Source of the DNA: Parundibacterium terreum
Lineage (GTDB): Bacteria > Pseudomonadota > Gammaproteobacteria > Burkholderiales > Burkholderiaceae_D
NCBI RefSeq assembly: GCF_014636315.1
Contig: NZ_BMED01000006.1
Coordinates: 434,001 to 498,000, forward strand
Reading direction: 5' to 3'
DNA: 64,000 nt
Shown here: one piece after another, positions 43,748 to 52,988 of the stretch
Layout: every line of letters starts with the position of its first letter
Numbering within the stretch: the stretch's first letter is position 1
The notes under the pieces: model-generated
Told to the model about the DNA's origin: nothing
Databases searched by the model: none
What the model saw: the letters and a program-made list of their open reading frames with translations, nothing else
Translations under genes and position numbers: made by a program

Positions 43748-43916
43748 GCTTTTCTCCTGAAATGTCGAAAAGCTGCGGATAAGTGCTCAGTCCTGATTGC
43801 AGCCCTTCACCTTCCCAAAGAAGGTAGCAACAGTGTAGTGCGGGCTAATAAACAAAAAAAGTCGAATATAATTGATAAATACATCGTATAAATCGATGAG
43901 TTGAGGGGTATTGGCC

Positions 43917-44849
43917 ATGAGTAACCTGAACTACAAGCACCTGCACTATTTCTGGGTGGTCGCCAAGGCAGGCAGTATCGCGCGCGCCAGCGAACAACTG
44001 CATTTGACGCCGCAGACCATCAGCGGCCAGCTCAGCCTGTTTGAAGAAATCCAGGGAGAGCAGTTGTTTGAAAAGAGCGGCCGCAACCTGGTGCTGACCG
44101 AGGCTGGGCGGTTGGTGCTTAGTTATGCGGAAGAAATTTTTACCCTGGGACAAGAACTGGAAGAAGTGCTGCATCACCGGCCTACTGAGCGCACCGTGCA
44201 ATTGCGGGTTGGGGTCTCGGATGCGGTGGCGAAACCGGTGGCCTACCGCTTGCTGGAGCCGGCACTGAGCCTGCCGCAGACCTTGCGCATCAATTGCCGC
44301 GAAGGCAAGCTGGAATATCTGCTGGCGGAATTGGCGGTGCACAAGCTGGACATCGTGATCACCGACAGCCCCATGCCGCCCACCGTCAATGTGCGCGGCT
44401 TTAACCATTTGCTGGGCGAGTGCGGCACCAGTTTCTTTGCCACTGCTGCACTAGCGCAGCAATATGCGACCGATTTTCCGGCTTGCCTGGATGCCGCGCC
44501 GCTCTTATTGCCGGGGGAAGACTCGGCCTTGCGTTCCAAGCTGATGCACTGGATTAACGCGCAACAATTGCACCCACGTATTACCGGCGAGTTTGACGAT
44601 AGTGCGCTGATGAGCGCCTTCGGCCAGGCCGGCGCCGGCTTTTTTGCCGCGCCTTCCGCGATTGCAGACATGGTAGTCAAGCAATACGGTGTGGTGCAGG
44701 TAGGCAGTACCGAAGAAATCCGCGAGCAGTTCTATGCGATCTCGGTACAGCGCAAGCTGACCCATCCTGCGGTGCTGGCAATCAGCCGCGCAGCGCAGCA
44801 GGATCTGTTTGGTCTTGGCGCTAGCGCAAAAAGTCGCGCACTATCGTGA
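43917..44849 (+). CDS. LysR-family regulator, NhaR-like
   Basis: The start is the ATG at 43917 (MSNLNYKHLHYFWVVAKAGSIARASEQLHLTPQTISGQ), which opens directly into the winged-helix domain typical of NhaR. The remaining residues form the LysR effector-binding domain (VQLRVGVSDAVAKPVAYRLLEPAL...). NhaR activates the sodium/proton antiporter gene nhaA in response to sodium in enteric bacteria. No antiporter gene is in this window, so its target is unknown. The 3' end overlaps the convergent hydrolase gene by 29 bases. Confidence 0.9.
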   Translation: MSNLNYKHLHYFWVVAKAGSIARASEQLHLTPQTISGQLSLFEEIQGEQLFEKSGRNLVLTEAGRLVLSYAEEIFTLGQELEEVLHHRPTERTVQLRVGVSDAVAKPVAYRLLEPALSLPQTLRINCREGKLEYLLAELAVHKLDIVITDSPMPPTVNVRGFNHLLGECGTSFFATAALAQQYATDFPACLDAAPLLLPGEDSALRSKLMHWINAQQLHPRITGEFDDSALMSAFGQAGAGFFAAPSAIADMVVKQYGVVQVGSTEEIREQFYAISVQRKLTHPAVLAISRAAQQDLFGLGASAKSRALS

Positions 44850-45654
44850 TCTGATCCAGCACATTCAGTGCCGGCGCGTGGCCGCAGCCTGCCACCGTCA
44901 CCAGTGTGGCTTTGGGGCCGCGCTGCGTCATGGCCTGGGCGGTGTCTGCCAGCAGCAGGTCCGAGCTTTCTCCGCGCAGCACCAGTGTCTTGCAGCTCAG
45001 GCTATCGTACTCGTCCCAGCGCAGGTAATCATTTTCATGTTCTATGAATTGCATCACCATATTAGGATCGTAGTGCGGCGTGACCTTGCCGTCCGGCAGG
45101 CGGCGCACCGAGCTTTCCGTCAGGCGACGCCATTGCTCGTCGCTGAGCCAGCCGTACGGGGTATAGATTTGCCTGAAATAGGCTTCCAGTTCGGTCACCG
45201 TGTTAAAGCTGGCCGGTGATCCGGCGTAGCTGCGGATGCGATTGATCGCTGTCTCCGCCAGTTGCGGGCCATTGTCGTTCAGCACCAGATGGGTGATGCG
45301 GTCGCGTAGCGTGGTGGCAGCGGCAAGCATGCCTATCGCGCCGCCCATCGAGGTGCCTACCCAGCGCATGCTGGTGATGGCTAGCTGGTCTGCCAGGCCG
45401 GTCAGCAGTTTTACATAAAATTCCAGGCAGTATTCGGTTTGAGGTTCCGGGCTCCACTGCGACAGGCCGCGGCCCAGCATGTCGGGGACGATCACGTGGT
45501 AGTCGCCGGCCAGTGCTGCGGCCAGGTCGTCGAAGTCGCGGCTGGTTCTGGCCAGGCCGTGGCTTAGGAGGACGGTGGGTTTGTGGGGGGAACCCCATTG
45601 CAGGTAGTGGAGTTCTCTTTGGTGGATGGTGAGGTAGTGGGAGGATGGTCGCAT
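44821..45654 (-). CDS. Alpha/beta-fold hydrolase
   Basis: I chose the ATG at 45654 (MRPSSHYLTIHQRELHYLQWG); the open frame upstream runs through repeat DNA and is not coding. The 277-residue protein has the alpha/beta-hydrolase landmarks: VLLSHGLARTSRDFDDLA (oxyanion region), the nucleophile Ser in WVGTSMGGAIG, an acid in VLRGESSDLL and the base His in AGCGHAP. The substrate is unknown. It overlaps the convergent NhaR-like gene at its 3' end and has the structured repeat copy 2 in its upstream region. Confidence 0.88.
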   Translation of the reverse strand: MRPSSHYLTIHQRELHYLQWGSPHKPTVLLSHGLARTSRDFDDLAAALAGDYHVIVPDMLGRGLSQWSPEPQTEYCLEFYVKLLTGLADQLAITSMRWVGTSMGGAIGMLAAATTLRDRITHLVLNDNGPQLAETAINRIRSYAGSPASFNTVTELEAYFRQIYTPYGWLSDEQWRRLTESSVRRLPDGKVTPHYDPNMVMQFIEHENDYLRWDEYDSLSCKTLVLRGESSDLLLADTAQAMTQRGPKATLVTVAGCGHAPALNVLDQITIVRDFLR

Positions 45655-45684
45655 TTTGATTGCTCTATGGACTGATTCGGGAAT

Positions 45685-45933
45685 ACTTCGTGGATACAAG
45701 TCGGGGGTGGCCCGACAGCCACTCACTTTATTTTGCTTCGCCAAAATAAAGTAAGCAAACAAAAGGCGACCGCAGACTTGCCCTTCGGGTGATGGCGCTA
45801 GCGCCATCACATTTTGCGCATCACAAAAAATGGGAAATGAACGAAACTCGCCTTCGGCTCAGACAACGTTCATTTCTGATTCATTTTCTGTGAAGCACAA
45901 AATGCTTCGTCCCCAGCGGATGAAGTTCAAAAA
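45685..45933 (+). repeat. Dispersed multi-hairpin repeat, copy 2
   Basis: It has the same order of elements as copy 1 at 18362-18592. The GTGGC/GCCAC hairpin is followed by ACTTTATTTTG/CAAAATAAAGT with the same CTTCGC loop (45725-45752). A long composite stem then pairs 45810-45843 with 45867-45904 through TCACA/TGTGA and GAAATGAACG/CGTTCATTTC. A perfect 22-base palindrome at 45789-45810 replaces a small hairpin of copy 1. Many stem positions differ from copy 1 yet remain paired. It lies between the 5' end of the hydrolase gene and the 3' end of the livM-like gene and fills most of that 325-base gap. Confidence 0.9.
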
Positions 45934-45955
45934 CAACCGCAACGGCAACTGCAAC
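45934..45955 (+). repeat. Short degenerate hexamer tail of repeat copy 2
   Basis: CAACCG, CAACGG, CAACTG and a partial CAAC follow the copy 2 hairpins at the same relative position as the 21-unit CAACTG tract of copy 1. This shows that the hexamer tail belongs to the element. Confidence 0.8.
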
Positions 45956-45979
45956 ACCAGTGCGGAGTTAAATTTTGAA

Positions 45980-47041
45980 TCACGCTTTCTTCTGGCGCAG
46001 CTTTCCTACTATGCCCGTCGGTAAAAAGTATACCGACAATACAAACAGTACGCCCAGCCACAGCAGCCAGCGGTCGGGGTGGAAGAAGTTGGCGATGAGC
46101 GGGATGCCTTCCAGGCCGCTGTGCAGTAGTTTCATGCCGTCTTGCAAATAATTTTGTGCGATGACGAAGATCGCTGCGCCTATCGCTGCGCCGTACATCG
46201 AGCCCATGCCGCCTATGACGACGATCAGTAGTACGTCTATCATGATGTCGAAGCTGAGCACGGTGTCGGGGCCTACATAGCGTAGCCAGATGGCGTATAG
46301 TGCGCCGGCCAGGCAGGCTAGTAGTGCTGCCAGGCAGTTGCCTACGGTGCGGTAGGTGACGGGGTTGAAGCCTATTGCGGCGACGCGGAAGTCGTTTTCG
46401 CGTATGGCTTGCAGTACGCGGCCGAAGGGAGAGTTGACTATGCGCAGGCAGAGCAGGAAGAGCGCGGTGCTGCCGAAGAAGACGGCGTAGTAGGCCAGCG
46501 TCTTGCCGTTCCAGTCCACCCCTAGCCAGGGTTCTTCCAGAAACTGGGTGCCGGGAGAAAGCAGTGCGGGCAGGCTGAAGGTGAGGCCGTCCTCGCCGCC
46601 GGTATAGTCGGAAAATTGCGATGCGAGGATGACGAAAAATGAGGCCAGTGCCAGCGACATCATCGCAAAGAAAATGGTCCTGACCCTGAGCGACAGCAGG
46701 CCCAGCAGCAGCGCCAGTAAAACGGCAAGCAGCATTGCCGCCAGCACGCCCAAGAACAGCGGCAGCCAGCCGGCATCGAACCTGGACATGGCGATGCCGA
46801 CGCCATACGCGCCTATGCCGAAGAACATCGTGTGCGCGAACGATACGATGCCGGTATAACCCAGCAGCAGGTCATAGCTGGCGGCCAGCACGATGAAAAC
46901 GCAGATCTTGGCGGCGACGTTCATCGCACGCGTGCCGGGGAAAATGAAGGGCGTCAACAACAGGCCGAGCAACACCAGCAGCAACAGCGCTGCCAGGATT
47001 TTGCTGTTCGGCAGGTCGCCGGAAAAGAGTTTTCTGATCAT
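45980..47041 (-). CDS. Branched-chain amino acid/amide ABC transporter permease, LivM type
   Basis: The true start is the ATG at 47041 (MIRKLFSGDLPNSKILAALLLL), overlapping the livH-type stop as ATGA; the longer frame upstream is livH DNA in another frame. The 353-residue membrane protein has the LivM layout of about ten segments and the GMGSMYGAAIGAAIFV loop that contacts the ATPase, with FGRVLQAIRENDFRVAAIGFNP in the conserved cytoplasmic region. It is the last gene of the SBP-ATPase-ATPase-permease-permease operon. The substrate may be branched-chain amino acids, but amide or urea transporters look similar. Confidence 0.92.
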   Translation of the reverse strand: MIRKLFSGDLPNSKILAALLLLVLLGLLLTPFIFPGTRAMNVAAKICVFIVLAASYDLLLGYTGIVSFAHTMFFGIGAYGVGIAMSRFDAGWLPLFLGVLAAMLLAVLLALLLGLLSLRVRTIFFAMMSLALASFFVILASQFSDYTGGEDGLTFSLPALLSPGTQFLEEPWLGVDWNGKTLAYYAVFFGSTALFLLCLRIVNSPFGRVLQAIRENDFRVAAIGFNPVTYRTVGNCLAALLACLAGALYAIWLRYVGPDTVLSFDIMIDVLLIVVIGGMGSMYGAAIGAAIFVIAQNYLQDGMKLLHSGLEGIPLIANFFHPDRWLLWLGVLFVLSVYFLPTGIVGKLRQKKA

Positions 47042-48030
47042 CGCGATGCCACCGGGAACAGGCCTTGCGGCCGCCATAAGAGGATCAGCACCATCAGCAG
47101 GATATTCGCGCCCAGTGCAATCTTGGGCGCCAGGAAACCGACGTAATTGGCCATCAGGCCGACCAGCAGCGCCCCGGCGAAACAGCCGCCCACCGACCCC
47201 AGCCCGCCTATGATGATGACGATGAAGATCAGCACCATCAGTTGCGCGCCCATCGTGGCGCTGACGGTTTCCTGGTACAGGCCCCACAATACGCCGCCGA
47301 GACCGGCCAGCGCAGAACCTGCCACAAAGACCCCGATGAACAGCCTGCGTATCTTGTAGCCCAGGGTTTCCACCATTTCCGGATTTTCCACGCCGGCACG
47401 CACCAGCAGGCCTATCTTGCTGCGGTTCAGGATCAGCCACATCGCGATGAAAATCAGCAGGCCCAGCACGACCGCGATCACGCGGAACTTTTCTACCGCG
47501 ACATCGCCGAAAATCCAGGCGCCGCGCAGGCTGGCCGGGCGGGCCAGCGATATCTGTTCCGGTCCCCAGATTGCGTGTATCAGTTGTTCGGCAATGATCA
47601 GGCCGCCGGTGGTGATCAATATCTGTTTCAGATGCTGTCCATACACCGGGCGGATAATGAGGCGCTCAAAGGCCCAGCCGAGCAGGCCCGAGACCAGGGC
47701 CGCCGCCGCCATCGCAATGCCGATGGCGATCAGGTTGAGTGCGGCATTTTCCGCCTGCATCCAGCCTGCCATCGGCAGCAGCACGCTGGTAGCGACGAAG
47801 GCGCCGATGGCGATGAAGACGCCATGGCCGAAATTCATCACGTCCATCAGGCCAAAGACCAGTGTCAGGCCGCTGGCCATGATGAAGATCATCATGCCCA
47901 TAGCCAGCCCGGCGATGGTCAGCGTGATCCAGGTCGGCAGGTTGGGCACCAGGATCAGACCCGTCAGCATTACCAGCGGGATGATCATTTGCGGCAGCTT
48001 GCGGCCCAGCTTGTCAGATAAGTGTTGCAT
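47038..48030 (-). CDS. Branched-chain amino acid/amide ABC transporter permease, LivH type
   Basis: The start is the ATG at 48030, overlapping the upstream ATPase stop by one base. The 330-residue protein has the LivH features: MASGLTLVFGLMDVMNFGHGVFIAIGAFVA, NRSKIGLLVRAGVENPEMVETLGY (cytoplasmic coupling region) and GGLGSVGGCFAGALLVG. It forms the membrane channel together with the LivM-type protein. The tight overlaps on both sides indicate one polycistronic mRNA. Confidence 0.93.
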   Translation of the reverse strand: MQHLSDKLGRKLPQMIIPLVMLTGLILVPNLPTWITLTIAGLAMGMMIFIMASGLTLVFGLMDVMNFGHGVFIAIGAFVATSVLLPMAGWMQAENAALNLIAIGIAMAAAALVSGLLGWAFERLIIRPVYGQHLKQILITTGGLIIAEQLIHAIWGPEQISLARPASLRGAWIFGDVAVEKFRVIAVVLGLLIFIAMWLILNRSKIGLLVRAGVENPEMVETLGYKIRRLFIGVFVAGSALAGLGGVLWGLYQETVSATMGAQLMVLIFIVIIIGGLGSVGGCFAGALLVGLMANYVGFLAPKIALGANILLMVLILLWRPQGLFPVASR

Positions 48031-48764
48031 CAATGCGCTCCCACGCTAAGGCCCAGCAGTCTTTGCTGCAACTCTGTATCCCTACTCAGCTCCGCCATAC
48101 TGCCGTTATGGATAATGCGGCCGGAGTCCATCACCGCCACCGCATCTCCCAGGGCCTGGGCGACGGCCAGGTTTTGTTCCACCAGCAGTATCGTCGCGCC
48201 CTCTTTTTTCAGTTCCCGCAGTGCCGCTATCATGCTGTTGATCATCACCGGCGCCAGTCCCTTGGACGGTTCATCGAACATATACAGTCTGCGTTTTTCC
48301 AGGATCGCGCGTCCTATAGCCACCATCTGTTTCTGGCCGCCCGACAGTTTGCCGGCCGGTTTTTCCCAGAATTGCTTCAGCGCCGGGAACAGGCCGAAAA
48401 TCCACTCCAGCCGCTGCGGGTCCATAGGGCCGGAGCGGGCCGCCAGCAGCATGTTTTCACGCACGCTGAGATCGCTGAAGATACCCATGTTTTCGGGCAC
48501 ATAGCCTATGCCGCGCAAGGCGATGTCGGCGGTATTCATGCCCTTGATGGAGGCGCCGTCCAGGCTGAGCTCGCCGGCGCTGGCCTGCCACAGGCCCATG
48601 ATGGTGCGCAGCGTTGTGCTCTTGCCCGCGCCATTGCGCCCCAGCAGCATGGTCAACTGCCCGTGGGCGACATTCAGATCCACGCCCTGCAGGATGTGGT
48701 AGGGACCGATATGCGTGTGGACTGCCTGCAGTGTCAGCAGATTGCTGCTTTTACTGTTAATCAT
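48030..48764 (-). CDS. ABC transporter ATP-binding protein, LivF type
   Basis: The 244-residue ATPase has Walker A LLGRNGAGKSTTLR, the LivF-type YVPENMGIFSDLSVRENM segment, the ABC signature KLSGGQKQMVAIGRA and Walker B YMFDEPSKGLAPV. It energises transport together with the LivG-type ATPase encoded just upstream, which it overlaps by four bases. Confidence 0.94.
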   Translation of the reverse strand: MINSKSSNLLTLQAVHTHIGPYHILQGVDLNVAHGQLTMLLGRNGAGKSTTLRTIMGLWQASAGELSLDGASIKGMNTADIALRGIGYVPENMGIFSDLSVRENMLLAARSGPMDPQRLEWIFGLFPALKQFWEKPAGKLSGGQKQMVAIGRAILEKRRLYMFDEPSKGLAPVMINSMIAALRELKKEGATILLVEQNLAVAQALGDAVAVMDSGRIIHNGSMAELSRDTELQQRLLGLSVGAH

Positions 48765-49531
48765 GCTGCCGCTCCTTCAGTGGCGGCAATTCCCAGATAG
48801 GCTTCCTGCACCATCTTCGATTGCATGACGGCGGCAGGTTCTCCATCGGCCACCAGTTGGCCCTGGTTCAGCACAATGATGCGGTCGGCCAGTCTTTCGA
48901 CCACGTCCATCTTGTGTTCTACCAGCAGGATGGTCTTGTCTTTCTGTTGCTTGATGGTGGCGATCAGGTCCAGTATCACCGGAGCCTCGTCATGGCTCAT
49001 GCCTGCGGTTGGTTCGTCAAACATGAATACATCCGGCTTCATAGCCAGCAGCAGGCCCACTTCCAGCTTACGCTGGTCGCCGTGTGGCAATTCGGCGGCT
49101 GGGGTATCCCGCCTGCCGCCCAGTGATATCTGCTCCAGTATCTGTTCGGCTTCTTCGATCAGCACCCGGTGTGAAAACCAGGTGGAGAATATCTGCACCC
49201 CCAGCTTATGCCTGGCCTGTATCGCCAGCCGCACGTTTTCCAGCACCGACAGGCGGGGAAACAGATTGGTCAACTGGAAAGCTCGCCCCAGGCCGCGCTG
49301 CGCGCGGGTTGCCGCATTTTCCTGTGTCAGGTCTTGCCCATGCAGCAGCACCTGGCCGCTGGTGATCGGCAACTGGCCCGAGATCAGGTTGAAATAGGTG
49401 GTCTTGCCGGCGCCATTGGGGCCGACGATGGCGGTCAGCGTGCCCGGCGCAAAGGCGCAGGATACCTGGTTGACAGCAACGTGGCCGCCAAAATTGACGG
49501 TCAGTGCGCGGGTTTCTAATGATGTGCTCAA
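48761..49531 (-). CDS. ABC transporter ATP-binding protein, LivG type
   Basis: I prefer a TTG start at 49531 (M-STSLETRALTVNFGGHVAV), which matches the normal LivG N terminus. An ATG at 49564 lies inside a 12-base-pair hairpin and adds 11 residues without family similarity. The protein (256 residues) has Walker A IVGPNGAGKTTYFN, the LivG-type AFQLTNLFPRLSVLENV segment, a degenerate signature LPHGDQRKLEVG and Walker B FMFDEPTAGMS. It overlaps the next ATPase by four bases. Confidence 0.9.
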   Translation of the reverse strand: MSTSLETRALTVNFGGHVAVNQVSCAFAPGTLTAIVGPNGAGKTTYFNLISGQLPITSGQVLLHGQDLTQENAATRAQRGLGRAFQLTNLFPRLSVLENVRLAIQARHKLGVQIFSTWFSHRVLIEEAEQILEQISLGGRRDTPAAELPHGDQRKLEVGLLLAMKPDVFMFDEPTAGMSHDEAPVILDLIATIKQQKDKTILLVEHKMDVVERLADRIIVLNQGQLVADGEPAAVMQSKMVQEAYLGIAATEGAAA

Positions 49532-49562
49532 GCGGATACCGATGAGTGAAGACAGCAGGCAC

Positions 49563-49591
49563 ATCCTGCCTTCGTGTGGCGAAGGCAGGAT
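49563..49591 (-). terminator. Intercistronic hairpin between the SBP gene and livG-type gene
   Basis: ATCCTGCCTTCG and CGAAGGCAGGAT form a perfect 12-base-pair stem with a five-base loop, starting 10 bases after the SBP stop. It has no U tract. It is likely to be a partial terminator or a 3'-end stabiliser that leaves more mRNA for the binding protein than for the membrane components. Confidence 0.6.
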
Positions 49592-49601
49592 ACAGGAAGG
49601 A

Positions 49602-50786
49602 TCAGCGCTTGTTCTTGATAGGGATGTTCATATCCTCTATCTTCAGCTCGCGTACCAGTTCCGGCACGCCCCAGGCAAAAGCGGGATCGACCTTGATCTT
49701 GAAGTGGTACATCGATTGCAGCGCCTGGTGGTCTTCCTTGCGGAAGATCATTTTCCCTTTCGGCGTCTGGAATTCCATGCCTTCCATCGTTTTGATCAGG
49801 TTCTCGCTGCTGAGATTATTGCCGGCCTTGGTCAGCGCCTCGACCGCCGCTATGCCCGCTGCCATGCCGCCTGCGGTAAAGAAATCAGGCGGTGTCTTGT
49901 AGGTTTTATAGTGATTGGCGACCAGCCATTCATTGACGGGATTTTTCGGTATGCCGAAGTAGTAATAGGTCGCGCCTTCCATGCCGGGGAAATTCTTGTA
50001 GGCGGTCATCGCCGGCAGGATATTGCCGCCGGTGGCTATTTCTATGCCGTAGCGCTTCAGGTCCAGGTCGGCAATCTTGAACGGGTTGCCGGCGCCGGCC
50101 CAGATCACGAAAATGACTTTACGGCCCGGCTTGTCTTTCAGCGCATCAATCAGGTGCTGTGCGCCGGCGGTGAAATCGGTGGTCGTGGTCGGCAGGTATT
50201 CTTCATGCACCAGCTTGGCTCCCTTGCCGGACAAGGCCTGCTTGAAAGCTTTTACGCCATCCTTGCCGAACGCATAGTCCTGCGCCAGCGTGGCTATCGT
50301 CACGCCCGGCTTGTCCAGCGCCACCGCATTGGAGATCGCGTCCTGCGAAGAATTGCGGCCGGTGCGGAAGATATAGCGGTTCCATTTTTCACCGGTGATC
50401 GAATCGGCAACAGCGGGTTCCACTATCAGTATCTTTTTATATTCTTCGGCGACCGGCAGCATGGCCAGTGCCACGCCGGAAGAAGTAGGGCCGATTGCCA
50501 GGTCTACCTTGTCATCGCCGTAGGCCTGTGCCAGCAGCGATTTGCCGACGTCGGGCTTGCCCTGGCTGTCTTTTTCTATCAGCACGATCTTGTTACCGTT
50601 GACCATCATCGTGCCCTTGGTCGCATAGTCCAGACCCATCATCAGGCCGATCTGGGTTTGCTTGGCGTAGGCTTCCAGGGCCCCGGTCTTGTCATACACG
50701 TGGGCGATCTTGATGTCTTTGGCGCCAGCGGCCAGAGTGACAACGGCAATAGCGGCAGCAACAGCGGTAAGGGCAAAGCGTTTCAT
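49602..50786 (-). CDS. ABC transporter substrate-binding protein, LivJ/LivK-like
   Basis: The 394-residue protein has a signal peptide (MKRFALTAVAAAIAVVTLAAGAK) and the periplasmic-binding-protein type I fold: IKIAHVYDKTGALEAYAKQ, IVLIEKDSQGKPDVGKSLLAQ, LAIGPTSSGVALAML and TLAQDYAFGKDGVKAFKQAL. It captures the solute for the downstream permease. An AGGAGACAT ribosome site precedes the ATG. It is the first gene of the five-gene operon. The exact ligand cannot be read from the sequence. Confidence 0.93.
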   Translation of the reverse strand: MKRFALTAVAAAIAVVTLAAGAKDIKIAHVYDKTGALEAYAKQTQIGLMMGLDYATKGTMMVNGNKIVLIEKDSQGKPDVGKSLLAQAYGDDKVDLAIGPTSSGVALAMLPVAEEYKKILIVEPAVADSITGEKWNRYIFRTGRNSSQDAISNAVALDKPGVTIATLAQDYAFGKDGVKAFKQALSGKGAKLVHEEYLPTTTTDFTAGAQHLIDALKDKPGRKVIFVIWAGAGNPFKIADLDLKRYGIEIATGGNILPAMTAYKNFPGMEGATYYYFGIPKNPVNEWLVANHYKTYKTPPDFFTAGGMAAGIAAVEALTKAGNNLSSENLIKTMEGMEFQTPKGKMIFRKEDHQALQSMYHFKIKVDPAFAWGVPELVRELKIEDMNIPIKNKR

Positions 50787-51188
50787 TATGTCTCCTGATA
50801 ATGAGTACTTCGATGGTGAAACCAGGATCGGATGTGCACGAAAGACGCCGCCACTTTGTTATAGGTGTCAGGCATTGAGGGAAAATGGCCACGGCCCGGC
50901 CGGGGCCAGACTGCGATATTTTCTTCGGGCGGATGCGCTGCCCTGTCTCCGATTATTCGTTATAGTAAGTTTTCTGGTGCAATTTTCGATACTATATTTG
51001 GCAACTTGCGAAGACAATACAGTAGAACTACTGGGGTAGGCGAGCTATTTTGTTGGGGAGTGCAGTGGTCTGCATCGCATGCGGAGTGATCCAGGCAGCG
51101 GATTTTAACTGAAGCAGGGGAGCGCGCGGCCGGGGCTGGCGGGAGCATACTAAGCCCGGCAACTGGTATGCAGGTTCCGGGGGCTGCT
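50787..51188. other. Intergenic region between fmt and the ABC operon
   Basis: This 402-base gap holds the promoter region of the ABC operon on the minus strand and the end of the fmt transcript. I see no conserved RNA, gene or convincing terminator in it. Confidence 0.4.
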
Positions 51189-52166
51189 TTATTTGGTGAA
51201 GTGTAGTCCGGCTTCCACAGCGAAGCCTTTCAGAAATTCTGCAACCGGCAGGCGTTTGCCGCCCGGCTTTTGCAGTTCGGTCAGTTTCAGCATGCCGTTG
51301 CCACAAGCGACCAGCACGCCATCTTGCGGATTGGCGGCCAGCACCTGGCCGGCGGAATAGCTGCCGGCGCGAATCTCTGCCGCTTCCGCATTCCAGATCT
51401 TGATCGTCGTGCCTGCGTAGCCGGCATTGGCTGCCGGGAAGGGATTGAAGGCGCGTATCTTCCTGGCGAGCTCGTCTGCAGGCCGGCTGAAATCCAGTGC
51501 CGCTTCTTCCTTGCTGATCTTTGCCGCGTAAGTGACACCGTCTGCTGGTTGCGGAGTAGCCGGCAGTTCGCCTTGCTGTAATTTTTCCAGTGCGGCGACT
51601 ATCATGCGGCCGCCCATGTCCGCCAATTTATCGTGCAGGCTGGCGGTGGTATCGGTTGCCGCAATAGTGAGCGCTTCCATGCTCAGCATGGGGCCGGTGT
51701 CCAGTCCTTCTTCCATCTGCATGATGGTAATGCCGGTCTCGGTATCCCCGGCTTCTATCGCCCTGTGTATAGGCGCTGCGCCGCGCCAGCGCGGCAGCAG
51801 CGAGCCGTGGATATTGATGCAGCCCAGGCGCGGAATGTCCAATACAGAGCGCGGCAGTATCAGGCCATAGGCGGCAACCACCATCACGTCATGCGGCGTG
51901 CTCTGCAAAAGCTGGTGCGCTTCTTTGGCGATGTCGGGATATTTGCCGTCCAGCCGCAAGGATACCGGCTGGGCCACGGGGATCTGATGCTGCAGCGCGA
52001 ATTGCTTGACGGCTGAAGCCTGCAATTGCATGCCGCGTCCTGCCGGACGGTCCGGCTGGGTCAATACCAGCGGGATTTCAAAGCCGGCCTGATGAAGGGC
52101 CTGCAGCGCGACTGCGGCGAATTCCGGCGTGCCGGCAAAAATGACTCGCAAGCGGTTTTCACGCAT
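51189..52166 (-). CDS. fmt: Methionyl-tRNA formyltransferase
   Basis: Fmt formylates the initiator Met-tRNA using 10-formyltetrahydrofolate. The 325-residue protein begins [19 protein letters not shown] and has the catalytic signature [19 protein letters not shown] and a downstream Asp in [10 protein letters not shown]. The C-terminal beta-barrel ([24 protein letters not shown]) contacts tRNA. It overlaps the def stop by one base, the standard def-fmt pair. Confidence 0.98.
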   Translation of the reverse strand: MRENRLRVIFAGTPEFAAVALQALHQAGFEIPLVLTQPDRPAGRGMQLQASAVKQFALQHQIPVAQPVSLRLDGKYPDIAKEAHQLLQSTPHDVMVVAAYGLILPRSVLDIPRLGCINIHGSLLPRWRGAAPIHRAIEAGDTETGITIMQMEEGLDTGPMLSMEALTIAATDTTASLHDKLADMGGRMIVAALEKLQQGELPATPQPADGVTYAAKISKEEAALDFSRPADELARKIRAFNPFPAANAGYAGTTIKIWNAEAAEIRAGSYSAGQVLAANPQDGVLVACGNGMLKLTELQKPGGKRLPVAEFLKGFAVEAGLHFTK

Positions 52167-52693
52167 CAGCGGACTTTCTGCTTGCTGCGGATTTCTTCAC
52201 GCTCTTCCTTCAGCATCTTGGTCTTGATGCGGTTGCGCTTCAGCGGCGACAGGTATTCCACGAACACCTTGCCCTTCAGGTGATCCATTTCGTGCTGTAT
52301 ACATACAGCCAGCAGGCCATCGGCCTTGACTTCGAAGGATTTGCCGTCCAGGTCCAGCGCCTTGACCTTGACCTCAGCCGGGCGTTCTACGCCATCGTAA
52401 ATGCCGGGTACGGACAGGCAGCCTTCGTCGTAAACCTTGGTTTCTGCACTGGCCCAGACAATCTCGGGATTGATGAAAACGCGCAGCTCGCTATTGGTGT
52501 CGGAGATGTCAATCACGATCAGTTGTTCATGTACATCGACCTGGGATGCAGCCAGGCCTACGCCAGGGGCGTCATACATGGTTTCGGCCATATCGGCGGC
52601 CAATTTTTTCAGGCGTTCATCAAAAACAGTGACCGGCTTGGCAACTTTGTGTAAGCGGGGATCGGGATAACGCAGGATATTTAATATAGACAT
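52166..52693 (-). CDS. def: Peptide deformylase
   Basis: Def removes the formyl group from the first methionine of new proteins. The 175-residue enzyme has all three motifs: [24 protein letters not shown] (metal-ligand Cys) and [12 protein letters not shown] (metal-ligand histidines and catalytic Glu). It is translated with fmt on the minus strand and is divergent from the LysM protein gene. Confidence 0.98.
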   Translation of the reverse strand: MSILNILRYPDPRLHKVAKPVTVFDERLKKLAADMAETMYDAPGVGLAASQVDVHEQLIVIDISDTNSELRVFINPEIVWASAETKVYDEGCLSVPGIYDGVERPAEVKVKALDLDGKSFEVKADGLLAVCIQHEMDHLKGKVFVEYLSPLKRNRIKTKMLKEEREEIRSKQKVR

Positions 52694-52988
52694 AAGACAT
52701 TTCGCAACAGCGGATCAGTACAACTAAGCGGTTTTTCTTGCTAGTTCAAGGATTTATGGGCAGAATTTGATTCAATTTGGCAAGTTTTGCAGATGCAGGT
52801 CTTATCATTGCTGCACTATTTTACGCGTGGAAGCGGAGCTTCATGAATAAAATTGCGGATTATGCGGGTACTGGGGACCAGTCAGCACAATCCAGCGCAA
52901 AACACCTTCATGCTCAGGCAATTGGTATAAGCTGCAACGGAATACCTTTACGACAGCACTATGACGTACCACGCATCGGACAATATAC
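52694..52988. promoter_or_regulatory. Divergent promoter region between def and the LysM gene
   Basis: This 295-base gap must contain promoters for both directions. No operator or RNA motif stands out; I could not choose a single convincing promoter by eye. Confidence 0.4.

Noticed and set aside
45655-45810. N-terminal extension of the alpha/beta hydrolase
   Set aside because: It is the minus-strand translation of repeat copy 2; the hydrolase fold begins at the ATG at 45654.
47042-47440. Extension of the LivM-type permease upstream of 47041
   Set aside because: It is another frame of the livH-type gene, Arg/Gly-rich with no membrane segments.
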